From NCBI GenBank assembly GCA_025141015.1, contig CP081098.1, positions 874,501 to 938,500 of the forward strand: DNA of 64,000 bases, given 5' to 3'. This document shows positions 37,178 through 46,405 of the stretch, in pieces. The position numbers and the translations under genes were made by a program. The DNA comes from Rhodobacteraceae bacterium M382. GTDB taxonomy: Bacteria; Pseudomonadota; Alphaproteobacteria; Rhodobacterales; Rhodobacteraceae. Under the pieces are notes generated by a model. That model saw only the letters and a list, made by a program, of their open reading frames with translations, searched no databases and was not told the origin of the DNA. Numbering within the stretch: position 1 is the first letter of the stretch; every line of letters starts with the position of its first letter.

Positions 37178-37514
37178 AGTGTCCGCTTGTAACGATGCTG
37201 CGGAAGCAACGCGGCATCGCCGCATATCTGCTTGCCGCCCGCTATGTAGGTCACGCCGGGTTTGCGGCGTGATCTTGGCGGAATGTCCGCTTCCATGTCT
37301 TTGCAAGGGTGCGTTCGCAACTGCAGAGAAAGCCGGCTTCCCGCCCTCAGTGTTGCCAGTTCATGTCTGCTTTGGGCTGCAAGCAGACCTCACCGCCTTG
37401 ATGGTTCTCAACTGACCAGAAGGTCCGTCCTCTGATGGGTATCGAAGGCGGTTATGCGCAGAAAGAGCGCTTTGCAGAACTCTGCCAAACACACCAGATC
37501 GTCACCCGACGCGA
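37178..37514. other. Gap without a supported gene
   Basis: 337 bases after the PHP-ATPase. A 27-codon tail ending at 37519 (IEGGYAQKERFAELC) may be a scrap of a lost gene. The section at about 37360-37400 contains ATGTCTGCTTTGGGCTGC, which resembles a word in the gap at 39250. No promoter or RNA is evident. Confidence 0.45.
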
Positions 37515-38162
37515 CTAAGACTTACGCGCAACAATATAGCGGCTTGTAAACATCCCGACTTTATCCGTTTTCTCAATGATATCGAAACCAACGCCGTTCA
37601 TTTTTCGCTCAAGGGTTTCTGGAGTTATAAAGTCAACAAACGGGGCCTTTCCAATGGCCTGCATAACAGGGATCGCAACTTTACTAATCATTGCGTATTT
37701 TAAGCCGCCATGCTCTGGGGCGCAAACGGTTTTGGAGATAAAAAGTCCGCCCGGTTTTATCAGTGAAGATATGTATTCAAGAGCGCAATCGAGCGCTGGT
37801 AAAAGGTGAAGCAAATTGTGCGCTAGGACCGCATCGTAAGATGCGTCGTCAGAAGAATGGTCTAAAACTTCAGCCACTTTGAATGTGACGTTTCCAACAC
37901 TTTCGCGTTCGAGTTTTTCATTGGCGATCTCGATCATTCCCGAAGAGAGGTCTGTAGCCGTAATATGGGTTACATGTGGTGCGATCAGCAGTGCCGTCGA
38001 ACCTGTGCCGCAGCCAATTTCCAGCACGCTATCTTCGGGCTTCAAGTGAGATTTTGTGCGCTCAAGAGTCCTCAGATACCCGTCCATGTCCCGGATAGGA
38101 TCTGTGGCATACTTGCGAGAAATTTTGCTCCAGAACGCGGCGTCTTTGGATAGTGCAGCCAT
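37515..38162 (-). CDS. Class I SAM-dependent methyltransferase
   Basis: A 215-residue methyltransferase with motif I VLEIGCGTGSTALL near residue 50, an acidic ITATDLSSGMIEIA, and YDAVLAHNLLHLLP, the UbiE/type-11 layout. The substrate is unknown; small molecules are common. Start 38162 is preferred over GTG at 38183 because of an AGGAAAG site. It is divergent from the LysR gene across about 85 bases, so it may be the target of that regulator. Confidence 0.82.
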   Translation of the reverse strand: MAALSKDAAFWSKISRKYATDPIRDMDGYLRTLERTKSHLKPEDSVLEIGCGTGSTALLIAPHVTHITATDLSSGMIEIANEKLERESVGNVTFKVAEVLDHSSDDASYDAVLAHNLLHLLPALDCALEYISSLIKPGGLFISKTVCAPEHGGLKYAMISKVAIPVMQAIGKAPFVDFITPETLERKMNGVGFDIIEKTDKVGMFTSRYIVARKS

Positions 38163-38247
38163 TGAGAGTTTCTTTCCTATCACGCGATTTTGGTTCTTCT
38201 ACGATTAAACGAATTTTAAGTGAATTGCCTTTTTACGCAGAAGCTTT

Positions 38248-39168
38248 ATGCATAAACGCATGAACTGGAAAGCGATCAACTTTGACTGGAACCAGGTGCG
38301 CTCTTTCCTAGCGACGACCGAAAAGGGGTCGTTCTCGGCAGCTGCGCGTGTGCTTGAGCAAACCCAGCCGACGGTGGGCCGACAGGTTGCGGCACTGGAG
38401 CGATCACTGGGGGTAACTCTTTTTGAACGGGTTGGAAATTCACTGAACCTGACCAGCGCCGGAGCAGACTTGTTGGTGCATGTGCAGGAGATGGCTGAGG
38501 TTGCGAACCGAATTTCACTAACCGCGACAAGCCAGTCAAATACCGTTGACGGGCAAGTCAAGATTACCGCATCGGATGTTATGTCCGCCTATCAACTTCC
38601 GCCCATCCTTAAGCGCATCCGTTTGGCGGCTCCGCGCTTGGAGATCGATGTCGTCGCAACGAATGATCTTCGCGACATACAACGGCGAGAGGCTGACATT
38701 GCCATCAGGCATGTGCGCCCAACTCAGCCAAACCTGATAGCGAAACTAGTGGCCGAAGCGACAGCCCATTTTTACGCAACTCCTTCATACCTTGACCAGG
38801 TCGGGCGCCCCAAAACGGAAACTGAACTTGCAAAACTGGATTTTGTTAGTTTTGGAGAGGCGGCTACGATGATTGGCTTTCTCAACCCAGCGGGCATTCC
38901 GGTCACCGCGCAGAACTTTCGGATAGGGTCAAATTCCGGGATCGTTTCATGGGAGCTGGTGCGGCAAGGCCTGGGGGTGAGTGTTATGTCTGACGATGTC
39001 GCAGCGATGACCCCCGGCGTTGAAAGGGTGCTTCCCGATCGAGAGCCGTTCAAATTTCCGATTTGGCTCGCCACACATTCTGAGCTGCATACTGCACGAA
39101 GGATCCGGCTGGTGTTCGACCAGCTTGCAGAGCAATTGAGCGCACCAAGTAGGGGACCTCAACGCTAG
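38248..39168 (+). CDS. LysR-family transcriptional regulator
   Basis: A 306-residue regulator. Residues about 12-70 form the winged helix-turn-helix (NQVRSFLATTEKGSFSAAAR, LEQTQPTVGRQVAALERSLG); the rest is the periplasmic-binding-fold effector domain (VKITASDVMSAY ... IRHVRPTQPNLIAKL ... FSVMSDDVA). It belongs to the DNA-binding layout usual for AphB-like LysR. It faces the methyltransferase gene, a typical LysR target arrangement; effector unknown. Confidence 0.88.
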   Translation: MHKRMNWKAINFDWNQVRSFLATTEKGSFSAAARVLEQTQPTVGRQVAALERSLGVTLFERVGNSLNLTSAGADLLVHVQEMAEVANRISLTATSQSNTVDGQVKITASDVMSAYQLPPILKRIRLAAPRLEIDVVATNDLRDIQRREADIAIRHVRPTQPNLIAKLVAEATAHFYATPSYLDQVGRPKTETELAKLDFVSFGEAATMIGFLNPAGIPVTAQNFRIGSNSGIVSWELVRQGLGVSVMSDDVAAMTPGVERVLPDREPFKFPIWLATHSELHTARRIRLVFDQLAEQLSAPSRGPQR

Positions 39169-39743
39169 GCTTGAAGGTCTGCTTTGCCGAACTTTGAAAG
39201 GTTTTCAGCGGACATAGCGGTAGTCCGATTGTCGTCCGACTTGCCGAAACGTTATGTCTGCTTGGGGCTGCTTCTGTCATCTGGCGGCTGGGTACTGGTG
39301 CGGAATCTCTGCGACCCTGCGGCCGCACTGCCGCATGTCCGTTTCGAGCCCAGAACGGTCTTGCCTGCGGTTCAAGCTGCGCCCTTGTGAAGCCTTTGGT
39401 TGAGCCATAACGACCTTGATCTGCCTTCATGATGTATATCACTGATGACTGACCTCTATGAGAGAGTGTCGCGCCCACGTACGCGTTGGGAGGAACTGGA
39501 ACAGAGATGCCAAGCCACGATGCAACGCTCTGAATTTCTTCTCATTTGGCAACCTGTAACTCGGGAAGTGGCCAGAGCGCGGGCGACCGCTGGCATCGTA
39601 CTTTGAAACTGCACGTAAAATGTCGGTATTTGGAACCATCATTGAATTTCTCCGTCAATGTGCCATTTTCAAGATGACTATGAATTCCTTTTGGTAAATC
39701 TGAGAGTCAGGAATACTACTGTGATGAAAGGTGATCTATCATC
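39169..39743. other. Gap without a supported gene
   Basis: 575 bases between two LysR genes. Frames exist but none has family similarity, a fitting ribosome site or good composition. A block at 39190-39400 contains GTCTGCTT-, CCGACTTGCCG- and GGGGCTGC-type words that resemble blocks in the other gaps of the accessory region. The last 100 bases are AT-rich and would hold the promoter of the next gene. Confidence 0.45.
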
Positions 39744-40667
39744 ATGCCGCCAGACTGGACAAAGCTGCCATCCTTAACCGCTCTTCGAGCATTCGAGGCT
39801 GCAGCACGGGCAAAAAGCTTTTCCGCAGCCGCTCGGTCGCTCAACGTTACCCACGCTGCAGTGGCGCAACAGGTCCGTGCTTTAGAAGAGTTCATTGGAG
39901 TTCAATTGCTTGAACGTTCAGCGCGGGGTGTGAGCCTGACGTCTGAAGGTCGGGAACTTGCTAAGGCTTTGGCCACTGGTTTTGCGGCAATCGCGGAAGG
40001 TATCGAGACACTTCAGGAGAAAAACAGGAATCGTCCCGTTCGCGTAACAACCACTGCTTTTTTTGCCGAGGCCGTCATATTTCCAAAGATCGCAGAATTC
40101 TGGAGTACAGCTCCGGAAATCGAAATCTCGTTCAACCCGTCGGACAAGAATATTGACCTTGTCGCAGAAGGCTTCGATCTGGGTATCCGGGCAGGAGACG
40201 GAAACTGGCCGGGCTTGAAGAGTCGCCTGTTGATAGAGAGCCCAACCCGGGCCTTTGCAGCACCTAAGCTCGTCGATGACCCCGCAACCAAATGGGAGGA
40301 AATACCTTGGCTGATCCCGGACGGTAGCCTCTGGGAACGCGAAGCACTAGAAGAGTCTGGCATCGACACGAGCACCATCCGAACCTTGGAACTGGGCAAC
40401 CCATCTCTTGAAATCCGTGCTGGAGAAGAAGGTATGGGGCTCGTGATTGAATCCGAAATCGATGTTCGCGCTCACGTCGAGGCGGGAACGCTGAAAATTG
40501 CCCCCATCGCAATCACTCACATGTCTCAATATTTCATCGTAACACCACCATGGAAGCCACGTGCGCCGGTTGCTGCATTTATTGAGTGGCTTTTGGCAGT
40601 TGGACCAAATTTCGGCGAGGAAGCACCGTCGCCCAACGATAAGCGAACAGCACATCTGACTAACTGA
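39744..40667 (+). CDS. LysR-family transcriptional regulator (GcvA-like)
   Basis: 307 residues. The DNA-binding domain is LPSLTALRAFEAAARAKSFS with the recognition part LNVTHAAVAQQVRALEEFIG, then LLERSARGVSLTSEGREL, the pattern of GcvA/AmpR-like LysR proteins. The effector domain has VRVTTTAFFAEAVIFPKI, FDLGIRAGDGNWPGL and PPWKPRAPVAAFIEWL. No divergent gene is next to it, so the target is unknown; it may be an orphan from a decayed element. Confidence 0.86.
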   Translation: MPPDWTKLPSLTALRAFEAAARAKSFSAAARSLNVTHAAVAQQVRALEEFIGVQLLERSARGVSLTSEGRELAKALATGFAAIAEGIETLQEKNRNRPVRVTTTAFFAEAVIFPKIAEFWSTAPEIEISFNPSDKNIDLVAEGFDLGIRAGDGNWPGLKSRLLIESPTRAFAAPKLVDDPATKWEEIPWLIPDGSLWEREALEESGIDTSTIRTLELGNPSLEIRAGEEGMGLVIESEIDVRAHVEAGTLKIAPIAITHMSQYFIVTPPWKPRAPVAAFIEWLLAVGPNFGEEAPSPNDKRTAHLTN

Positions 40668-41208
40668 ATGACTGCGCCAATTGACCGAAAGAAGTCGAGG
40701 GGCAGCTTTGTCCGGAGGCTGTGTGGAAACTATCTGAGTTTAGGCGATTGTTCTGGTGTTGGGGCGCTCGGGATCGTATCGGCCAAACGACCGACTGTGG
40801 CGCGTCAGATTTGGTTTGAGGCAGTTGATTGGCCAAGTGACCGCCTTTTAGGCTTTCATCGCGGCAACTAAAGCCGGGATACCCATGATCTTCATCACGC
40901 GGGTCGAGACCTTCTTCAAAACCATCAGTCCCCGGCGCATGCGCCGGTGCAGGGACGGGCGACCCCACGGCCATTTATTTCGCGGCCTTCCCAGTCTTTC
41001 ATGTATTTGGTTCCTTCGATGACGCTGTTCTTGAAGACATTATAGCGAGATCGTTCTCGGGATGCGGGATCTCAGAGAAAAAATTTTCTAGCGTCTGTAG
41101 GCGCCTGAACTGACCAGGCGACCGTGAAACTCACCAGACCTGCTGGGGCGCTTGCTGGCAAGCGCAGTGAATGCACATGTCCAGAGAGCACAAAACGCAA
41201 GGCACCAG
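40668..41208. other. Gap without a supported gene
   Basis: About 540 bases. A minus-strand frame at 40660-40974 is long but unlike a known family. The text around 40980-41060 has the look of a coding scrap in another frame (minus-strand words such as KYMKDWEGREI), possibly a remnant of a mobile-element gene. I see no intact gene, RNA or attachment site. Confidence 0.4.
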
Positions 41209-41409
41209 CTACGAAGTCGCTGAGCAGCTTTGGCGATCGACAGATTTGGCGTGGGAGCTTACGAGATCAGGATGCTGGCGGCGCCAGAACGCATCCCCAT
41301 AGTCTCCATCGAAAACTTCTAGGACTTCGCCGTTCCTATGAATCGCATCAACCGTTCCTACCGGGATGTCGAGCCTTTCCTTGGCGCGATGTGAGATGGC
41401 TGCGGCCAA
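41209..41409 (-). CDS. Short ORF of possible phage/element origin
   Basis: A 66-residue frame: KERLDIPVGTVDAIHRNGEV then LEVFDGDYGDAFWRRQHPDL looks like real coding sequence (Asp/Trp-rich, no rare-codon run) but matches nothing I know. It overlaps the next upstream small ORF in a different frame, so one or both are damaged or spurious. Confidence 0.3.
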   Translation of the reverse strand: MAAAISHRAKERLDIPVGTVDAIHRNGEVLEVFDGDYGDAFWRRQHPDLVSSHAKSVDRQSCSATS

Positions 41410-41714
41410 ATTGACCTCGGCACGTCACTTCCAAGAACAAGGCTGCCAAGCGGCACGGAGCGGAGTTTACCAATCTTAGGGAACGGACAGTGTGGAAACG
41501 TTGAGCAGGGATCCGGCGAGGCGCAGTGATCCAGCCATTCCTCGCCACCATCCCGGCCATTGGCTTCATCAGCCCCTCTCAGGCGCGCATAGGTGCCGCA
41601 GGAGCTGCACCCGACGCAAGGTAGGCTTGTGGGGTCGCTGTCGTTGCTCACCTCGCGCAGGAAGCGCAGCCAGGCGCGCTCGTTGGGGGTCAAGTCGTCC
41701 ATCTGGTCGCGCAT
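41358..41714 (-). CDS. Short hypothetical ORF downstream of the Xre-type gene
   Basis: 118 residues. Only the first 25 (MDDLTPNERAWLRFLREVSN) look like a protein; they resemble the start of small phage proteins that follow Xre-type regulators. The rest has poor composition and is probably out of frame. It begins 5 bases after the end of the Xre-like gene. Most likely a broken or partly spurious gene. Confidence 0.35.
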   Translation of the reverse strand: MRDQMDDLTPNERAWLRFLREVSNDSDPTSLPCVGCSSCGTYARLRGADEANGRDGGEEWLDHCASPDPCSTFPHCPFPKIGKLRSVPLGSLVLGSDVPRSIWPQPSHIAPRKGSTSR

Positions 41715-41719
41715 GTCGA

Positions 41720-42120
41720 CTACCTCCCGAAGAACGTCTTGATCGCCACTTGCGACCTGCTGGTCAGCCTGGGATCGGTGTTTCTAGAGGCTTCACGGAT
41801 CGCCTGAAGCCAGCCAACCTCGTTGGCGGTGACGGGCTCGCCGAACACCTCCACGACTGCCTCGGCTGCCGTCCGGCCAATCGCCTGCTCCAGAGCGAGG
41901 CGCATCATGAAGGCCGGATCTGCCTCCAATGCGTGCGCAAGGGCCGGCACGCGATCCAGCTCGACCTTGGAGCTACCCTGTTTGAGCATTGTGAGCATGT
42001 TCTGATTCACATATCCGGCCTGGGCCGCGATTTCAGCCTGGGTCTTGCGCCCGCGCAGCTCCAATACGCGTTTGGAAATGTAACCGCCAGTTCGCTGTCT
42101 TCATACGGTTTCTTGGTCAT
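41720..42120 (-). pseudogene. Xre/phage-type regulator with an early frameshift
   Basis: A long frame from 42064 gives 114 residues beginning ELRGRKTQAEIAAQAGYVNQ, the helix-turn-helix of a small phage-type regulator; it continues LDRVPALAHALEADPAFMMR. The natural start is an ATG at 42120 (MTKKPYEDSEL), but after about twelve codons the frame shifts by one base to reach the rest. The upstream part reads YISKRVLELRGRK in the shifted frame, so one base is missing or added. A sequencing error is possible; the neighbouring integrase is also broken. Confidence 0.65.
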
Positions 42121-42264
42121 TCTCGCTCTCTCAGATGTGACGCAGCACGTGCTGTATGTCTTCGATATAGCGACGGCATGTATGGGGACGTGTGGCGGGA
42201 GCGAGACCCCTCAATGTTCGTAGCAGGTCGCATCCGACTGAACAGAAGCGACGTTCTCATTAGT

Positions 42265-44036
42265 TTAATCTACCGGATCGCTTGAGCCCAAGCCTTCGAT
42301 GGGCAGATCGAATTTCACCTTGTTCAGCGCATCCGACATCAAAGTAACCGGCGACGCGTGAATGTAGACCGATGCAACTTCCTGAGGCGCATGCCCAGAG
42401 ATCATTTTCGATAATTCGCGCGGGACGCCTGCTTTGGCCAGTTCCGTCGCCAGGGTATGCCTGAAGCTGTAGAACACCTTGTTCTTACTCTTGATGCAGA
42501 GCTTGACTAGGAAAGTGCTGTTGAACCAATCATTGACCTTGTCCGTCCGTTTCGCCCACTCAGGGAACAGGAAGGTTTTCCCAGATGCACGCAGCCGCTC
42601 CACGTATTCGAGAAAGCCGAGTCGAACAAGGTCGTCATGGATCGGCACCAAGCGTTTACTGCGTTGGTTTTTAGAGGTAACGGCGAGGAAGAATACCGGG
42701 ACACCTTGCTACTCATAGATATTAACCAGCCGCATTCGTGCCATCTCAGACGAGTTGCGGACGCCCGTGTAGAGCATGACCAGGAGTGCCCACTGGTTCA
42801 ATCCATATGCTGCCGGATCCGCGAATATTGGATCCCCGAAGATTGTCTGCAACTCGTCCCTGGTGAAAGGCAAGTAGGACGCTCCCCGGTGGACCTTGCT
42901 GCCTGTGTCGACGCGGATGCCCTGTGCCGGGTTGGTGTCGATATGGCCGTTATTTGAGGACCACTGGAGGACGCTTGACAGGTGCGACAGCCACTTCATG
43001 TTGATGGTCTTGGGGGCGAGCGTTGCGAACGGCTCGGCTAGCTTGGCATTGGCCTTGATGGCCTGAGGTAGCGTCAGGCCCGGGAACCGCCTCGTGTATC
43101 GGTTCGGCGCCTCCAGAAGGGCCTGCTTGTAGTCAATAACGTTCTTCTTGGTGATTGCACGGACCGCGACCTCACCTCCCATGAACTCGGAGAACATGCG
43201 CACAGCGTTTCTGTGCTCCTCCATTGTCTTCGGTGCCAACGTGTTACCGCCGGCTGTGCGTTCCTTGTGAAACGCGCTCAGGGCATCCGACAGGCTTATG
43301 CCATGAGCCACCACCGTTTTCGCGGGGTTAGATTCCGGCTCGGGATCTGGGGCAGTGACCAGCGGGTCACGAGGTTGGCCAGAATAGTCGCCCTGGTCCC
43401 GCTCCAAGGTGTGCTCCAGCGCCTCGATCTCGGCGCGCAGCAGAGCATTTGCTAGATCTTGCCAGCCAGGTGAGCCAGGGAGTAGGTCCAGGCTGTTCTC
43501 CGAGACGTATTGGCGAACAGCAGGCTCGATCCACCGCGTCTCACCAGAAGCAAAGCTGGCGTGGATGCTGCAAGGCGACGGGTGCGGTTCTTGCTGTAGA
43601 AGTCCCGGGCGCTCAGCATCAATTCGTAGTCGGCCGATGCATTGATCATTGCGAACGGACCCTGGTGACTGCCGATGTCACCGCTCTCGAGTTTCTGCAG
43701 GATCTGCTCTCTCTCGACGTCCATCGCCTCTCGCGTCGGCATGTCTGCCCGCTCGGCGTCATCGTCGGCGAGAGTGTTCGCATAGTGCGCCTTGGCCGCG
43801 ACCGATAGTGCCAGCTCCGGCGCGTTCCTTAGCGCTTCCAGGCGTTCACGTGCCTCGTCGATCTGCATAAGAAAGCGATTGATAATCCCGATCGCGAGTC
43901 GTTCACGCGACCGGGGGTCGGGTGGCAAATCACTTTCCGATAGCTCTGTCTTGCCAATGATCGGGACCAGTTCATCCGGAACCTTGATCCTGACGCGCCA
44001 CTTCCCGCGTATGTGCTGAACGTATTTCATACCCAC
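42265..44036 (-). pseudogene. Broken tyrosine integrase next to ffs
   Basis: Three parts make one integrase of about 590 codons. The N-terminal part (from ATG 44036) has KYVQHIRGKWRVRIKVPDEL and the helical region to about 43560, where the frame shifts by one base. The middle part holds the core-binding domain (ISLSDALSAFHKERTAGG) and the Arg motif YTGVRNSSEMARM. An amber codon at 42709-42711 interrupts the same frame, which then goes on with FYSFRHTLATEL (usually HxFRH) and Tyr in EVASVYIHA. It is read away from ffs, 89 bases after the RNA end. Inactive in this copy unless the amber is suppressed. Confidence 0.82.
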
Positions 44037-44125
44037 CTCGAAGCCCTGTTTTGTAGCAGTTTTTGTAGCACATGCCCATGAAAACTATGAGTTTTGTGTA
44101 CTTTCAATGGACTGGGAGGGAGGAG

Positions 44126-44225
44126 GGTGAGAGGCTGGACAACGACCCAAGCGGGGCTCGTTACGGCTGCTTCCTTCCGGATCTGACCGGGTTGGCGAGG
44201 CGCTTACCCGCGCCAACCTCTCACC
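44126..44225 (-). ncRNA. ffs: Signal recognition particle RNA (small bacterial 4.5S type)
   Basis: Read on the minus strand, a 100-base hairpin starts GGTGAGAGGTTGG and ends CCAGCCTCTCACC, and its apical part carries the conserved GGTCAGATCCGGAAGGAAGCA-type block with the GGAA tetraloop of SRP RNA (4.5S). The RNA binds Ffh. Integrase remnants lie directly downstream of its 3' end, so it is a likely integration site. Confidence 0.93.
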
Positions 44226-44274
44226 GGTGGATATAGTGCGGGCAGGCGGGCTTGGCAAGTCCTGGAAATCCGGC

Positions 44275-46185
44275 TCAGAGCGTCAGGATCAGGGACAGAA
44301 ACCCGTCACCGGTGATCCCTTCAACCACGACGTCCTGGCTGTCCAGTTCGGACAGATATTTCTGAGCACCCGGCCCGGTCAGAACACGGGCACGCGCGCG
44401 GGCATTGCGAGAAGGAACGAATCGCCACCCCTTTTCGGTTGCCTTCAGCCTGTCCCGATGGGGGGCTGCGGCGATATGTGCGCGAATGACGTCCGACAAC
44501 GCGAGATTTGGCAATGGCAGAATGCGCATGTTCCCCAAGATGGGAAAGCAGCCTCCACCGGCCAATCTGTAACTGTTGGTTGCGACAACGAACTCCTGGT
44601 CCGCCGAAATGGGCCGACCGTTCCATGTGATGTCACGCACGCGGCGGGCGTCTGATGCGCAAACGCTGCCATCTGCGGCGAATCGAGCCGGCTTGGACAA
44701 ATCAATGGCATAGGACAGCCCGTGGAGAACGTCGAAATTGTGCCCGGCCCGTTGGTTGCACAGCAGATCAATAGGGTGCATCTCTTCGGCGGCTGCTGTG
44801 GCCGGGATTTGGTTGAATACACTGGCTGACATTTCGAGCCAATTCATCACAACCTGCCCGGAAACAACAACCGCTTTGAGCTGGTTGGGATAGACGTGCA
44901 GGTCCGCAACATTTCTCAACCGCATTGGACCTGGGGAAATATCGGTGAAATTATCAGGTCCGGCGCGTCCCCCGAATTTTCCCGGTGCAACGGCCGACAG
45001 CAACGGCAGCGCGGCTTCGGGTTTCCCTGCCAAGATCTTTTGCACAGCAGCAGACTGAGCAGTGGCAACCAGTGCCATCGCCCTGTCGGATGCAAAGAAA
45101 GTGAAATATGAATGCAGGGAGGCATCGGTTTGCCCGACCGGCTCCTGCATCCGGGCCCTGGTGGCGGTATGGGCTGGGGCCAACGTTTGGGTCAATGCGT
45201 TGTCTTCAGGGGCAACATAAACCAACTCTCCCTGCTTGGATCGACGCAGAATTGGGCGTAAACTCGCCCGCGACTGGTCTATTGCCCAGCCCGTATTGGC
45301 AGCCCAGGTCAGATCCAGGTCGATTATGCCAAGATGTGACCCACCGACGCCAGGCAAAACCGTGGCCGCCGCCCCGGGAGCCATGTCATCACCGGATGCG
45401 CTGAACGGCAAATGGGTGTGCCCGCCAATCACGACATCGACGCTGCCGGACTGTGCCAAAGGGTGGACAATATTCTCCATTCCGGTGTCCGCAGTTTTTG
45501 GGCCAAGCCCGCTGTGAGCCAGCGCAATCACGATATCGCAGCCAGCATCGCGCAGTTCGAGAGATACCTGTCGGGCAGTGTCGAGCATGTCGTGAAACGC
45601 GACTTTGCCAGCGATCAGATGGGCGTCCCATTGCAGGGTCTGCGGTGGCAACACTGACAGCACACCGATTCGGACAGAGCGGGAGCTCTCTGTCGCGGAG
45701 GGAACCGCGCGCTCCAGAATGAACGACCTGTGAACCGGCAGGGGGGGAGCCGTTGCGAAAAGTTCGAGATTCGAGGCCACAACCGGACAAGGTGCGTCTC
45801 TGAGAATTCGATCCAGAGTTTCCAAACCGAAATTAAAGTCATGATTGCCCAGCCCGATAGCATCGTAATTCAAACTTCGCATGGCCTGCATCAGCGGGTG
45901 CGGGCGGGTGCCAAGAGAAATTGCCAGATCCCCCATCGGCGTCCCTTGCATTCCGTCTCCGTTGTCGAACAACAGGCATTGACCACCCCGTTCGGCGGTT
46001 TCGGCGCGGGCCTCGCGGATCAAAGATGCGGTGCGGGTCAAACCAACGGCGGGGTTAGAACGGTCTGCATAATAATCAAACCCGCACAAGTTCATATGCA
46101 GATCGGTTGTCGAAAGTATGCGGAGCCTGGCTGAGGATCGGGATGTGATCGGTGCGCGCTGGGCCTGTGCGTTCTTGCTGGGCAT
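44275..46185 (-). CDS. cpdB: 2',3'-cyclic-nucleotide phosphodiesterase / 3'-nucleotidase
   Basis: A 636-residue metallophosphoesterase plus 5'-nucleotidase C-terminal domain. Metal ligands are seen in TTDLHMN (Asp28, His30), FDNGDGMQGTP, GLGNHDFNFG, and VIALAHSGLG and VIGGHTHLPF further on. The C-terminal domain has RLAGGGCFPILG and ends GDGFLSLILTL. Family members are periplasmic, but no signal peptide is seen at this start; the N-terminus is polar, so the start may be wrong or the enzyme may use another route. It ends close to ffs, 49 bases away. Confidence 0.88.
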   Translation of the reverse strand: MPSKNAQAQRAPITSRSSARLRILSTTDLHMNLCGFDYYADRSNPAVGLTRTASLIREARAETAERGGQCLLFDNGDGMQGTPMGDLAISLGTRPHPLMQAMRSLNYDAIGLGNHDFNFGLETLDRILRDAPCPVVASNLELFATAPPLPVHRSFILERAVPSATESSRSVRIGVLSVLPPQTLQWDAHLIAGKVAFHDMLDTARQVSLELRDAGCDIVIALAHSGLGPKTADTGMENIVHPLAQSGSVDVVIGGHTHLPFSASGDDMAPGAAATVLPGVGGSHLGIIDLDLTWAANTGWAIDQSRASLRPILRRSKQGELVYVAPEDNALTQTLAPAHTATRARMQEPVGQTDASLHSYFTFFASDRAMALVATAQSAAVQKILAGKPEAALPLLSAVAPGKFGGRAGPDNFTDISPGPMRLRNVADLHVYPNQLKAVVVSGQVVMNWLEMSASVFNQIPATAAAEEMHPIDLLCNQRAGHNFDVLHGLSYAIDLSKPARFAADGSVCASDARRVRDITWNGRPISADQEFVVATNSYRLAGGGCFPILGNMRILPLPNLALSDVIRAHIAAAPHRDRLKATEKGWRFVPSRNARARARVLTGPGAQKYLSELDSQDVVVEGITGDGFLSLILTL

Positions 46186-46405
46186 CCTGTTCCGGTTTTT
46201 TGTTTTTCTTGCTGTCGGGGTTTCGGACGAATAACGCGAAAAGAACTCTTAAGTCGCAAGGTTTAACTGTCAGACCGGATCGGTGATGATGCGCGTCCTG
46301 CGGCGGTCTACCTGTGATTGCCATACGTTGGCTCTTGCAACTTGGACATTGGCAACCGATGTTCCTCCACGCAAGCGGCGTAGACGTAAAACCGGGAACT
46401 GTAAC

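Noticed and set aside
40660-40974. A 104-residue minus-strand ORF beyond the GcvA-like regulator
   Set aside because: No start signal, odd composition and no family similarity; kept only as part of the described gap.
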